Shown: positions 8,575 to 18,290, counted from the first letter of the stretch. The stretch: DNA of 64,000 nt from Ancylomarina sp048268005 (GCA_048268005.1 JBLWWJ010000001.1:868001-932000); one strand, 5' to 3'. The notes: a model not told the origin generated them from the letters alone. Made by a program: numbers and translations.

Positions 8575-9987
8575 ATGAAGAAAGGTACCAAAATCATTGC
8601 TACAATCTCCGATAAGAAATGCGATGTAGAATTCTTAACTGAACTCTTTGAAGAGGGTATGAATGTGGTGCGTTTAAATACAGCTCATCAGTCTCATTCA
8701 GATGCCCAGAAAGTGATTGATAATGTGCGTAAAGTTTCAGATAAAATTGCCTTATTGATTGATACAAAGGGGCCTGAGATAAGAACGACTGGGATTCAAG
8801 AAGATATATTCCTATCTCAAGGAAGTCAAATAAAAATTGTTGGATTAAATTCTGATTTATCGGAAGATAATAGTTTCTCAGTTAGCTATGAGTTTTTTGT
8901 TCAGGATATTGAAGTGGGGAATAGGATCCTTATTGATGACGGTGATCTGGAATTATTGGTCATTGATAAGACAGAATCTTATTTGATGGTAGAAGCTCAA
9001 AATGAGGGTTTCCTGAAAAATCGTAAAAGTGTTAATATTCCTGGTGTTTCAATTAATTTACCATCCTTGAGTGAGAAGGATAGAGAGTTTATTCAATTTG
9101 CTATCGATCAGGATATCGATTTTATAGCTCATTCTTTTGTTCGTAAAAAAGAGGATGTACTAGAGATTCAGAAGATTCTTGATGCTAGAAAGTCTCAAAT
9201 TAAGATCATTGCTAAAATAGAGAATCAAGAAGGTGTTGATAACATCGATGAAATTCTAGAGTATGTATATGGTGTAATGGTTGCTCGAGGTGATTTGGCC
9301 ATTGAAATTCCAGCTGCTAAAATTCCGGTGATACAACGACGAATTGTCCGTAAATGTATCGATGCAAAAAAATCGGTGATTATTGCAACTCAGATGTTGC
9401 ATTCTATGATAGAAAATCCTCGTCCAACTCGTGCTGAAGTGAGTGATATTGCAAATGCAATTTACAACAGAACTGATGCCATCATGTTAAGTGGTGAAAC
9501 AGCATATGGTGATTACCCGGTTGAGGCGGTAAAGGTTATGACAGAAGTGGCGAAAGAAGTGGAGAAGGAATTGGAGCCAGATAAATTGAAACGTGAACCA
9601 AGACATAAGGAAGTGACTTCTGTTTTGGCGAGATCGGCAGTAAATGCTTCACAGTTTTTACCAGCAAAAGCCATTGTAACTGATACGCTTACTGGACGAA
9701 CAGGGCGTTACTTGTCAGCTTATAGGGGAACTGTTCCAGTATATGCTCAATGTTACTCGAAACGTGTGATGAGAGAGTTGGCTTTATCCTATGGTGTTGA
9801 GGCAGATTATAAAGAAATATTAGCTAGTCGTGATGAATATGTGAAGCAATCGATGTTGACCCTAATGAACAAAGGGTATTTCACAAGTGAAGATACGGTG
9901 ATAATTCTTGGAGGTAGTTTTGGACCTTCAAAAGGGGTGAGCTTTATGGAAATTTCCAATGTTTATCAACTGACTCACAAAGTTTAA
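8575..9987 (+). CDS. pyk: Pyruvate kinase
   Basis: 470 residues from the ATG at 8575 (MKKGTKIIATISDK). The frame is open 138 bp further upstream, but that extension lacks family similarity. Pyruvate kinase makes pyruvate and ATP from phosphoenolpyruvate and ADP. Motifs: MNVVRLNTAHQ, LIDTKGPEIRTTG, the active-site IAKIENQEGVDNIDEIL (catalytic Lys and metal-binding Glu), VARGDLAIEIP, ATQMLHSMIENPRPTRAEVSDIANAIYNRTDAIMLSGETAYG. The C-terminal domain of about 120 residues is present. It is transcribed alone and ends at a strong terminator. Confidence 0.95.
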   Translation: MKKGTKIIATISDKKCDVEFLTELFEEGMNVVRLNTAHQSHSDAQKVIDNVRKVSDKIALLIDTKGPEIRTTGIQEDIFLSQGSQIKIVGLNSDLSEDNSFSVSYEFFVQDIEVGNRILIDDGDLELLVIDKTESYLMVEAQNEGFLKNRKSVNIPGVSINLPSLSEKDREFIQFAIDQDIDFIAHSFVRKKEDVLEIQKILDARKSQIKIIAKIENQEGVDNIDEILEYVYGVMVARGDLAIEIPAAKIPVIQRRIVRKCIDAKKSVIIATQMLHSMIENPRPTRAEVSDIANAIYNRTDAIMLSGETAYGDYPVEAVKVMTEVAKEVEKELEPDKLKREPRHKEVTSVLARSAVNASQFLPAKAIVTDTLTGRTGRYLSAYRGTVPVYAQCYSKRVMRELALSYGVEADYKEILASRDEYVKQSMLTLMNKGYFTSEDTVIILGGSFGPSKGVSFMEISNVYQLTHKV

Positions 9988-10005
9988 AAAGAGTATAAGA
10001 TTTAT

Positions 10006-10054
10006 AAAAAACAAATGCTCATATCTACAAGATATGAGCATTTGTTTTTTTTTT
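10006..10054. terminator. Bidirectional intrinsic terminator
   Basis: A 14-bp stem AAATGCTCATATCT/AGATATGAGCATTT with loop ACA, A-rich on the left and followed by T10 on the right. It lies between convergent pyk and rlhA. Confidence 0.85.
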
Positions 10055-10062
10055 AGAAAGCT

Positions 10063-11898
10063 TTACTTTGGCATCAAGATGACCTTCATTTCGCAACGTT
10101 GGCAATTGAATTCCAAACTGTATTTTCTATTATTATCCACAAGGTATAAAGGCCCCGGTTTTTCACCAATTGTTTTCACAAGCTTTGGACATTTCCCAAA
10201 TTCGTAACGAAGACAATGTTTGGTTACCATAAGCGTTTTACCATCGAAATTTTTCTGAAGCTCGAAGGCTTTTTCAATATCATTAACCCCGCATTTCTTA
10301 TAAAAATCCTCAGCCTTACAATTGCTTACATTTCCCATATAAGTAATCTTGTCTGAGTAATATTTAGGATGTGAGATAAGAGGTCGGGTTTCTTCTTTTT
10401 TTGCAGACTCAATTCGTGCTTGAGTTAAATCTTCAAGGGTCTTTCGTCTGAGCTCATTTAATAATTTAGCCTGGATAAAGGGAGTTTCACTTAAATTCAA
10501 TTGAATGGAAGAAAGCTCATAAATAGAATCACCCAGCTTTGACAGTTGTTTTTCAATATTACTTTTAGCCATATCTTCATTCTTGGCTAGTTCGAATATC
10601 TCATCTAAACTACTGGATGCTGATATCCCATTTTCATCGGTGATATGTAAGAAATGCTGCTTACCTAACTGTTCGAATAGAATATCAATCGATATTTTGC
10701 GAATGCTTTTATCCTGTTTTAATTCCTTAGCAAACTCGTGATCGTTGTTGCGATAAAGGGTTACACCATCGCAAACCATACTCATATCGTTTGGATATAT
10801 TTTATCACCCTTAACACCATTCACTTGTATACCCTTCAATAGCTTGCTTTTATTGAAAAAACATAAACCATCTCCATTGTGGATTGGGAATTTACTTCTA
10901 ACAAGGAAGTGATCTTTTCTTACAGCGATGATCTTCCCGATTTCCTTACCTAATGCTTTTGGTGAGAAAAAATTTGCGATCTCAGGCACTCTTCCTTTGA
11001 AGAAATAAGGTGTGAAACCACGATTGAAAGTCCTTTCGGGGTCTGCTTTGAAGTTGACTTGAATTTGACCTGAAGAAGCTCTTTCAAGCTCTTTATTCTT
11101 TTTTATGGTTTGATCTAACTTCTGGCTGTAATGGCTGGTTATGTTTTTGATATATGAAATGTCCTTTAATCGACCTTCAATTTTAAGTGAACAAATACCT
11201 GCATCTACAATGTCATTTATTTCATTGGAAAGGTTCAGATCTTTCAATGAGAGCAAGTGTTTATCCTTGGCTAACACATTGCCTTCGGCATCTTCCAAGT
11301 CGTATCTCATACGGCAAGCCTGGCTGCATTCACCACGATTTGCCGATCGACCCGTTATGGCATGAGAAAAATAGCATTGACCACTCAAACAAACGCAAAG
11401 TGCACCATTAACAAAGTATTCCAAATCAACATTTGTATTGGCTCTAATCTCTTTAATTTGGTTTAATGATAGTTCTCTGGCTAGAATAATTCTTTTAAAA
11501 CCAGCTTTTTCAAGAAATTGTATGCGTTCTAAATCAAAATTGTGAGTTTGTGTGCTGGCGTGCAATTCTATTGGAGGTAAATCCATTTCCAGAATACCCA
11601 TATCCTGCACAATAAGTGCATCTGCGCCTAACTTGTATAGTTTATGTATTAAAGCTTCAGCTTCTTTTAATTCATTATCATATAAGATGGTATTCATTGT
11701 AATGAATACTTTGGCCCAATACTGATGAGCATATTTAATAAGTTCTCCAATATCTTCTAAAGTATTGCCTACGGCGGCACGAGCTCCAAATTTTGGAGCA
11801 CCTATATAAACAGCGTCTGCGCCATAGTTGATGGCTGCAATACCTGTTTCCAGATTCTTAGCCGGAGCTAAAAGTTCGATTTTACGCATTTGATTCAA
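10063..11898 (-). CDS. rlhA: U32-family 23S rRNA 5-hydroxycytidine synthase (RlhA type)
   Basis: 611 residues. U32 'peptidases' RlhA and TrhP install hydroxyl groups on 23S rRNA C2501 or tRNA U34. The length, the start (ELLAPAKNLETGIAAINYGADAVYIGAPKFGARA), HASTQ, GRSANRGECSQACR and the C-terminal tail (TKHCLRYEFGKCPKLV, then FNCQRCEMKVI) fit the longer RlhA type rather than the roughly 450-residue TrhP type. The conserved Cys residues are thought to bind an Fe-S cluster. ATG at 11889 (MRKIELL) is an alternative start. It stands alone, convergent with pyk and divergent from the acyl-CoA block. Confidence 0.82.
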   Translation of the reverse strand: MNQMRKIELLAPAKNLETGIAAINYGADAVYIGAPKFGARAAVGNTLEDIGELIKYAHQYWAKVFITMNTILYDNELKEAEALIHKLYKLGADALIVQDMGILEMDLPPIELHASTQTHNFDLERIQFLEKAGFKRIILARELSLNQIKEIRANTNVDLEYFVNGALCVCLSGQCYFSHAITGRSANRGECSQACRMRYDLEDAEGNVLAKDKHLLSLKDLNLSNEINDIVDAGICSLKIEGRLKDISYIKNITSHYSQKLDQTIKKNKELERASSGQIQVNFKADPERTFNRGFTPYFFKGRVPEIANFFSPKALGKEIGKIIAVRKDHFLVRSKFPIHNGDGLCFFNKSKLLKGIQVNGVKGDKIYPNDMSMVCDGVTLYRNNDHEFAKELKQDKSIRKISIDILFEQLGKQHFLHITDENGISASSSLDEIFELAKNEDMAKSNIEKQLSKLGDSIYELSSIQLNLSETPFIQAKLLNELRRKTLEDLTQARIESAKKEETRPLISHPKYYSDKITYMGNVSNCKAEDFYKKCGVNDIEKAFELQKNFDGKTLMVTKHCLRYEFGKCPKLVKTIGEKPGPLYLVDNNRKYSLEFNCQRCEMKVILMPK

Positions 11899-12242
11899 TT
11901 TGATTGCGAAGATAAGCTTTTAAAGCTGATATTCTGATTATGAATTGGGCGACACCCAAAAAAGATGCTCAGAATTTATCATGTAGACGAAATTCTGTTT
12001 TTAGATCGTTTTTTGACACAAATGTTTTGTGTTAAACATGTTTTTAATCAGAGGATTATCATGTCATTATATTCTCTCACCAGATTTAATTCAAGAAGTC
12101 ACTTTTTTTTCTAAATTTATGATCTCTAACGCAAAGGTTTTCGATAGTCTGAGAATATCATTTTATGAACTAAGATAATCTTTATTGTTATTTATAAATT
12201 AACGAATTAAATCATACCTATTACTTATACAACACACATCTT
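11899..12242. other. Divergent intergenic region between rlhA and the beta-oxidation genes
   Basis: 344 bp with no gene. It contains one perfect dyad (ACACAAA-TGT-TTTGTGT at 12016-12032) but no exact TAnnTTTG box on either strand. Confidence 0.5.
12016..12032. promoter_or_regulatory. Candidate operator: ACACAAA-TGT-TTTGTGT dyad
   Basis: A perfect 7-3-7 dyad in the divergent region about 210 bp before the first acyl-CoA gene. No regulator gene is nearby. Symmetry alone is the evidence. Confidence 0.35.
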
Positions 12243-13022
12243 ATGAATTTTTCTTATCTGATTTATGAAGAAAGGGATGAGGTTGGAATTCTGACTTTAA
12301 ACCGTCCGAATGCCTTAAACGCTCTTAATAATGAAGTTTTTGACGAATTGCAGTCCTTTATAGATTCGTTTAAACAGTCAATTAATGTTAGAGTTTTAAT
12401 TATTACCGGAGCAGGAAAAGCTTTTGTTGCTGGTGCTGATATTAAAGCTTTTCAGGATATGACTGTTCAGGAAGGTTATGATTTTTCTGAGAAAGGAAAG
12501 TCTGTCTTTAGAAATATTGCTCAATTGCCTATTCCTGTTATCGCAGCGATTAATGGTTTTGCACTTGGAGGAGGCTTAGAGTTAGCTTTAGCCTGCGATA
12601 TTCGTGTGGCCAATAAGGATACTCGATTGGGATTACCGGAATCGTCTTTAGGTTTAATACCAGGTTTTAATGGTACAGTAGAGGCACTGAAGCAAGTTGG
12701 TTTAGGTCATGCTATGTACCTAATGATGACGGCTGGTGGTGTTAAGGCAACTGAAGCCTATGACTTGGGATTGGTTCAACAATTGGCTGAGGCTGACCAG
12801 GTTCTTGACCAGGCTATTGATATGGCAAAGAAGATCGCAAAGAATAGCCCCAATGCACTTCGTTTATTAAAGACTGTTTTGCGTGAAGGTAAAGAGATGA
12901 CTCGAACTGATGCTGAAGCAATGGAATCTAAGGAGTTCGGTAACTTATTTAAAGCTGATCAGACTGAACGAATTGAAGGCGTTAACGCATTTATTGAGAA
13001 ACGTAAAGCAAACTGGAAATAA
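12243..13022 (+). CDS. Enoyl-CoA hydratase/crotonase
   Basis: 259 residues, standard crotonase size. It hydrates trans-2-enoyl-CoA to 3-hydroxyacyl-CoA. Both catalytic glutamates are present: in ALGGGLELALACDIRVA and in GLPESSLGLIPG. The CoA/oxyanion-hole segments AFVAGADIKAF and NGFALGG are intact. The usual FGGTQRL after LIPG is FNGTVEAL here. The next gene is 3-hydroxyacyl-CoA dehydrogenase, 57 bp downstream, so the two form a consecutive pair in beta-oxidation or, in reverse, butyrate synthesis. Confidence 0.9.
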   Translation: MNFSYLIYEERDEVGILTLNRPNALNALNNEVFDELQSFIDSFKQSINVRVLIITGAGKAFVAGADIKAFQDMTVQEGYDFSEKGKSVFRNIAQLPIPVIAAINGFALGGGLELALACDIRVANKDTRLGLPESSLGLIPGFNGTVEALKQVGLGHAMYLMMTAGGVKATEAYDLGLVQQLAEADQVLDQAIDMAKKIAKNSPNALRLLKTVLREGKEMTRTDAEAMESKEFGNLFKADQTERIEGVNAFIEKRKANWK

Positions 13023-13079
13023 TCACAGGCTTTTAGATTTGTAAATTCAATATCTGAAATCCAAAATCAAAATAACAAA

Positions 13080-14411
13080 ATGAACTACATTAATAAATAT
13101 ACAAACATAAGTTTATTAGGTGCTGCTGGTAAAATGGGTAGCGGTATTATGGCTCTTTTAGCATTCGAAGTTGGAAAACTTAAGATTGGAGCTAAACGCG
13201 AAGAGAATTTTACAATTAATGCAATTGATGTTTCTCCTGAAGCTTTGGAAGGCTTGTTGAAGTATTTAAAGTCACAGCTATTAAAGTCTGGTGAGAAAAA
13301 TATCGTTGAACTTAGAGAATGGTATAAGGATTCAGCTGAGCTTATTGAAAATGAGCAAGTGATTGAAGCTTATGCCAACGACGTAATGGCCATGATCAAA
13401 ACCAGTACACGTATCGAAACGGCTTATGATTCTCAGCTTGTTTTTGAAGCTATTAAAGAAGATAAGGGCTTAAAAGTAAAGTTATTTTCACAAATTAAAC
13501 AGAATAATCCTGATGCTTGGTTCCTAAGTAACACCTCTTCAATTCCTTTGGGTGAGATTGACAAGGAAGCTGGTCTAAACGGTGATATTGTTGGGTTCCA
13601 CTTTTATAACCCGCCTGTAATCCAAAAATTGCTTGAAGTTATCCCAGTTGAAAATATCAATCCTGATTTGATTAAGTTTTCTGAAGAGTTGGCTAAGTCA
13701 ATGAGAAAGATTGTTGTTTATTCTAGTGATGTAGCTGGATTTATTGGCAATGGCCATTTTATGCGTGATGCTTTATTTGCTTTGGATCAGGCTAAAGGTA
13801 TGACCAATGAGATTGCTTTGGCCGATGCGATTTATCGTGTTGATACAGTAAGTCGTGATTTATTGCTTCGCCCAATGGGAATCTATCAATTGATGGATTA
13901 TGTGGGAATTGATGTGATGTGCTTTATTCTTAAGAGTATGCAGGCTGCTTTCCCACAAGAAAAATTATCTCATGAAATCTTAAACCAGTACATCGATCTT
14001 GGTGTAACAGGTGGTCAGTATTCTGATGGTTCGCAAAAAGACGGCTTCTTCCAATACGAGAAAGGTAAAATTGTTGCTGTATACGATATGGACGCAAAAG
14101 CCTATAAGGCAATTGCTGATGTAAAGACAGCTAATGAGGCTTATTTTGTTCCTCAACTATCTGAAAAATTGAATTGGAAAACTGTGATTCGTGAGAGAGA
14201 GAGAGAAGGAATTTTATCTCCATTCTTCAATGAGTTGAAGGCATCAACAAGTCCTGCTTCAGAATTAGCTTTGGCATATGGCTTGAAATCTAAAGCTATT
14301 GGTCATCTATTGGTCGATGGTGGTGTAGCTGCTGATACGAAAGCTGTGAATAAGGTAATGGAAACAGGTTTCTATCATGCTTATGGCCCAGTGAACAACT
14401 ATTTTGAATAG
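13080..14411 (+). CDS. 3-hydroxyacyl-CoA dehydrogenase
   Basis: 443 residues, much longer than the roughly 285-residue Hbd/FadB2 type. It oxidises 3-hydroxyacyl-CoA with NAD. The Rossmann motif LLGAAGKMGSGI starts at about residue 13. Residues about 145-215 hold SNTSSIPLGEI and VGFHFYNPP...LLEVIP, with the catalytic His and Glu, followed by DVAGFIGNGHFMRDAL. The C-terminal half carries the usual helical domain (LLLRPMGIYQLMDYVG) plus an extra region after about residue 330. Insertions relative to Hbd lie near residues 40-100. It ends at a clear terminator. Confidence 0.85.
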   Translation: MNYINKYTNISLLGAAGKMGSGIMALLAFEVGKLKIGAKREENFTINAIDVSPEALEGLLKYLKSQLLKSGEKNIVELREWYKDSAELIENEQVIEAYANDVMAMIKTSTRIETAYDSQLVFEAIKEDKGLKVKLFSQIKQNNPDAWFLSNTSSIPLGEIDKEAGLNGDIVGFHFYNPPVIQKLLEVIPVENINPDLIKFSEELAKSMRKIVVYSSDVAGFIGNGHFMRDALFALDQAKGMTNEIALADAIYRVDTVSRDLLLRPMGIYQLMDYVGIDVMCFILKSMQAAFPQEKLSHEILNQYIDLGVTGGQYSDGSQKDGFFQYEKGKIVAVYDMDAKAYKAIADVKTANEAYFVPQLSEKLNWKTVIREREREGILSPFFNELKASTSPASELALAYGLKSKAIGHLLVDGGVAADTKAVNKVMETGFYHAYGPVNNYFE

Positions 14412-14435
14412 ATAATTGTTATTTAAATAATTCTT

Positions 14436-14463
14436 AAAGCTCAACTTCGGTTGAGCTTTTTTT
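14436..14463 (+). terminator. Intrinsic terminator with UUCG tetraloop
   Basis: Stem AAAGCTCAAC/GTTGAGCTTT closed by TTCG and followed by a T-tract. It ends the crotonase/dehydrogenase pair. Confidence 0.88.
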
Positions 14464-14935
14464 ATACCTCGTTATTTATAAGTTTTATGATTCCCAGATA
14501 AATAGAGTTTTTGTAGGTGAATAAGTCCTAAAAGATCTTATTCATCAATATAATTACTTGTCGGTTCAGTAATTAGAGATGTAAGCTGTAAGCGCTATAA
14601 TTAGGAGCATACAATTCAAACTTTATAATTTGACATTTTAATTAGATAATAAATTCAGTATTATATAAAATAAAAAAAGCATTTATCAATTTGTGCTATT
14701 TATGCTGTATTTGCTAGAGGTATCGATTCTCTTATGTTTATTTAAAATAAATAAGCTTGGTCATGATTCTGATTTTAAGTGAATTATTACTAAATTAAGT
14801 CACTGAAACGATATTTTGCTTCAACATTAATGCAATTAAGGTAGGTCACTAAGGACTTAATTACATACTGTAATTGAGACGCAAATTGGCTTTCCATTCG
14901 TTTGAATAGAGATTTTTTAACAAACGCTAACTCAT
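14464..14935. other. Intergenic region before the thiolase gene
   Basis: 472 bp, very AT-rich, with no credible gene and no exact consensus promoter. TGTATTTG near 14708 is a one-mismatch -7 candidate. Confidence 0.4.
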
Positions 14936-16180
14936 ATGAAATCCCCACGTCGAAAAATTTACATGCTTGCCGGTTACAATACCGTATCAATGGGAACTGG
15001 TCGTTCTGAATTTAATCCTAAAAAAGGAAGTCGTCCTTTAGAAAGCTATATTAAAGAGGCTGGACAAGCTGTATTAAAAACGATTGGCGGTGCCGATAAA
15101 GTAGACGAAGGTGTTATTGGAAATTTTATGGCTGCTCGGTTTAATAATCAGGCAAATTTACCTGCTTTTTTTCCATTAATTGATGAAGGCCTTAAGTTTA
15201 AGCCTGCTGTAAGTGTTGAAGGGGCTTGTGCCTCTGGAGGCTTGGCATTAATGTCAGCCATAAAATCGGTATTAGCTGAAACCGCAGATGTTGTAATGGC
15301 TTTAGGTGTTGAAGTTCAGAACACAAAAAAAGCCGTATACGGAGCTGATATTTTAGCGGCTGCAGGTTGGAATCAGTCTCGAAAAGATGGGCATGCTTAT
15401 TTTTTTCCAGGCGTATTTAGTAATAGAGCAGGAGCGTATTACGAAAAATATGGTAAGGAGCGATCACGCTTGGCTATGAGCCAATGGTATGTCAATGCTA
15501 TCGAGAATGCCAGACTCTGTCATACAGCACAAGAAGCTGAGAATAAAAAATCTGATTTATACGATGCGGCACGTACAATGCCATTAAATCCCAAGAAATT
15601 TGTTGATAATCTAACTGTACTCGATTGTTCCAAGGTCTCAGATGGCGCTTCAGCTATTGCTGTTGTTTCAGAGGCGGGTTTAAAAAGCCTGGGTTTTAAA
15701 CCAGAGGAAGCTATTGAGGTGCTTGGTTTTGCACAAATGACATCGGATATTACTCAGAATCCAACAGACCCTACTGTTTTAGAAACAACTAAGAATGCTG
15801 TTAAGAAGGCTCTGGACATGGCTGGTATTAGTATCAGTCAATTAGGTACGATTGAATTGCATGATTGCTTTTCGATTGCTGGTATCATGGCTATTGAAGC
15901 TATCGGTTTGGCCGAGCCAGGCAAAGGCATCGATTTCGTTATTGATGGGAAAACAAAACGTGATGGTGAAATGCCAATTAATACCACTGGTGGTCTGATT
16001 GGTTGGGGACATCCAACTGGAGCAACAGGGGTTCATCAGGCTGTTACGCTTTGGGAACAATTGACAGGCAAAGCAGGTGATGCACAAATTGAAATGAGTC
16101 AAGATAGACCTTATGCCCTAAGCATTAATATGGGAGGTGATGATAAAACATTGGTCTCTATCGTTTATAAAAAAGGCTAG
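14936..16180 (+). CDS. SCP2-like thiolase (acetyl-CoA acetyltransferase family)
   Basis: 414 residues. Thiolases cleave 3-ketoacyl-CoA with CoA or condense two acetyl-CoA. The nucleophilic Cys lies in VEGACASGGLAL. The SCP2-type motif HDCFSIAG replaces the NEAF motif of classical thiolases, and GWGHPTGATG supplies the His of the GHP loop. The C-terminal CxG loop of classical thiolases is not present: the corresponding segment is NMGGDDKT. The first gene after a 500-bp gap, it is followed at 55 bp by acyl-CoA dehydrogenase, so it probably completes the beta-oxidation set. Confidence 0.85.
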   Translation: MKSPRRKIYMLAGYNTVSMGTGRSEFNPKKGSRPLESYIKEAGQAVLKTIGGADKVDEGVIGNFMAARFNNQANLPAFFPLIDEGLKFKPAVSVEGACASGGLALMSAIKSVLAETADVVMALGVEVQNTKKAVYGADILAAAGWNQSRKDGHAYFFPGVFSNRAGAYYEKYGKERSRLAMSQWYVNAIENARLCHTAQEAENKKSDLYDAARTMPLNPKKFVDNLTVLDCSKVSDGASAIAVVSEAGLKSLGFKPEEAIEVLGFAQMTSDITQNPTDPTVLETTKNAVKKALDMAGISISQLGTIELHDCFSIAGIMAIEAIGLAEPGKGIDFVIDGKTKRDGEMPINTTGGLIGWGHPTGATGVHQAVTLWEQLTGKAGDAQIEMSQDRPYALSINMGGDDKTLVSIVYKKG

Positions 16181-16235
16181 GAACTTAAAATAACCACAAG
16201 TACAACAAACTATTAACCCTTAAACAAACCACACT

Positions 16236-17375
16236 ATGAATTTTGAACTCACCGAAGAACAAGAGATGATTCGAGATGCAGCACGTGATTTTGCTCAACG
16301 AGAATTATTACCTGGCGTGATTGAACGTGATGATAATGCCATTTACCCCAAAGAACAGGTGAAACGATTAGGCGAACTGGGCTTCCTGGGAATGCTGGTT
16401 GGACCTGAGTATGATGGTGGAGGAATGGACACCGTTTCCTATGTTTTAGCCATGGAGGAGATCTCTAAAGTGGATGCATCTGTCTCCGTCATCATGTCTG
16501 TGAATAATTCTTTAGTTTGCTGGGGAGTTCAGAAATATGGTAACGAAGCTCAAAAAGAGGAATTCTTAAAGCCTATGGCTAGAGGAGATAAGATTGGAGC
16601 CTTTCTGCTTTCAGAACCTGAGGCTGGATCTGATGCCACTTCTCAAAGAACGACAGCTGTCGATATGGGAGATCATTATTTAGTGAATGGTATTAAAAAT
16701 TGGATCACCTCTGGAGGAACAGCATCAACTTACTTGCTAATTGCACACACCCATCCGGAAAAGAAGCATCATGGAATAAATGCTTTTTTGATTGACTCAA
16801 AATTAGAGGGGATTACTATTGGTCCGCATGAGAATAAAATGGGAATGAGAGCCTCTGATACCCACTCTGTCATGTTTAATAATGTGAAAGTACCTAAGGA
16901 GAATCGTCTTGGTGAAGATGGGCAAGGATTTAAAATTGCAATGAAATCACTTGAGGGTGGACGTATTGGAATTGCGTCTCAAGCTTTAGGTCTAGCATCA
17001 GGTGCATACGAACTAGCCTTGCAGTATGCTCAAGAGAGAAAGACTTTCGGTAAAGAAATTATCAAGCATCAAGCCATTGCTTTTAAGTTGGCAGATATGG
17101 CTGTTGAAATTGAAGCTGCTCGCTACTTTTGCTTGAAGGCAGCCTGGCTAAAAGATCAGGGAAAGCCATATGGACAAGCTAGCGCCATGGCTAAATTATA
17201 TGCGGCTGAAACAGCTATGAAAGTGACCACTGAAGCTGTCCAAATTCATGGCGGTAATGGCTATGTGAAAGAGTATCATGTTGAACGTTTGATGCGTGAA
17301 GCAAAACTCACACAGATTTATGAAGGCACCTCAGAGATACAAAAAATTGTGATTTCAAGGGGATTATTAGCATAG
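16236..17375 (+). CDS. Acyl-CoA dehydrogenase (short-chain/butyryl type)
   Basis: 379 residues, the canonical length. FAD-dependent enzyme that oxidises acyl-CoA to trans-2-enoyl-CoA and passes electrons to ETF. Motifs: FLLSEPEAGSDA (flavin/substrate binding), MGMRASDTHSVMF, ALGLASGAYELALQYAQERKTFGKEI, and AVQIHGGNGYVKEYHVERLMREAKLTQIYEGTSEIQ. The Glu of IYEGTSE is the catalytic base at the position used by short- and medium-chain enzymes. etfB and etfA follow, so this is the probable electron donor to that ETF. Confidence 0.92.
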   Translation: MNFELTEEQEMIRDAARDFAQRELLPGVIERDDNAIYPKEQVKRLGELGFLGMLVGPEYDGGGMDTVSYVLAMEEISKVDASVSVIMSVNNSLVCWGVQKYGNEAQKEEFLKPMARGDKIGAFLLSEPEAGSDATSQRTTAVDMGDHYLVNGIKNWITSGGTASTYLLIAHTHPEKKHHGINAFLIDSKLEGITIGPHENKMGMRASDTHSVMFNNVKVPKENRLGEDGQGFKIAMKSLEGGRIGIASQALGLASGAYELALQYAQERKTFGKEIIKHQAIAFKLADMAVEIEAARYFCLKAAWLKDQGKPYGQASAMAKLYAAETAMKVTTEAVQIHGGNGYVKEYHVERLMREAKLTQIYEGTSEIQKIVISRGLLA

Positions 17376-17468
17376 ATTGATTATCTTAATTAAGGATTTA
17401 TGAATATTAGAATACGTGCTTCTAGTATCGATCTATAAATCAACACTAACCACAAAAATATAAACCAT

Positions 17469-18218
17469 ATGAAAATATTAGTTTGTATCAGTAATGTTCC
17501 CGATACCACTACCAAAGTAAAGTTCACCGATAATAACAAGCAAGTTGATGATGCGGGTGTTCAGTGGATTATTAACCCTTGGGACGAACTAGCTTTAACC
17601 AGAGCCATAGAACTGAAGGAAGATAGTAACAATTCAATTGATGAAGTTTGTGTTATTAATGTAGGCTTATCTAAATGTGATGCCACATTAAGAAAAGCTT
17701 TAGCTATAGGTGCTGATAAAGCCATAAGAGTAGATGCTGATCCACTTGATGCTTATTTTGTTGCAGGACAAATTGCACTTTATTTAAAGGGTAATCCTTT
17801 TGATATCGTATTGAGTGGTATTGAATCTAGTGATTATAATGGTTCTTCTGTAGGAGGAATGCTTAGTGAATTTATAGATTGTCCTGCCATCTCATCCATG
17901 ACAAAACTGGACGTAGAGAATGGGAATGTTATTATACATCGAGCTATTCCAGGTGGAAAACAAATACTTGAATTAACACCTCCTTTTGTAGGGATCGTTC
18001 AAAAAGGAATTACCAATGAACCAAGAATTCCAGCTATGCGTGGTATTATGATGGCGAGAAAGAAACCATTGGAAGTTCTTCCAGCTGTTGAACTGCAAGC
18101 GTTAAGTCATATCGTAGAGTTTGAATTACCACAGGCCAAATCATCATGTAAAATGATAGATTCAGAACAACTGGAGGAATTGGTAGATCTACTTAAGTCA
18201 GAAGCCAAAGTTTTATAA
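17469..18218 (+). CDS. etfB: Electron transfer flavoprotein, beta subunit
   Basis: 249 residues, the usual EtfB size. MKILVCISNVPDTT opens the protein; NPWDELALTRAIELKE, ALAIGADKAIRVD and LSGIESSDYNGSSVGGMLSEFI form the nucleotide-binding domain that holds AMP or a second FAD, and LELTPPFVGIVQKGITNEPRIPAMRGIMMARKKPLE matches the recognition loop that docks on acyl-CoA dehydrogenases. Partner of the etfA gene that follows at 72 bp. Whether this ETF bifurcates electrons cannot be told from sequence alone. Confidence 0.93.
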   Translation: MKILVCISNVPDTTTKVKFTDNNKQVDDAGVQWIINPWDELALTRAIELKEDSNNSIDEVCVINVGLSKCDATLRKALAIGADKAIRVDADPLDAYFVAGQIALYLKGNPFDIVLSGIESSDYNGSSVGGMLSEFIDCPAISSMTKLDVENGNVIIHRAIPGGKQILELTPPFVGIVQKGITNEPRIPAMRGIMMARKKPLEVLPAVELQALSHIVEFELPQAKSSCKMIDSEQLEELVDLLKSEAKVL

Positions 18219-18290
18219 GGCTAATACAATTGACTTTAGTGCCATTGATTAGATAAATTAGAGAAGATAAATTCTAAAATATTATATGCT

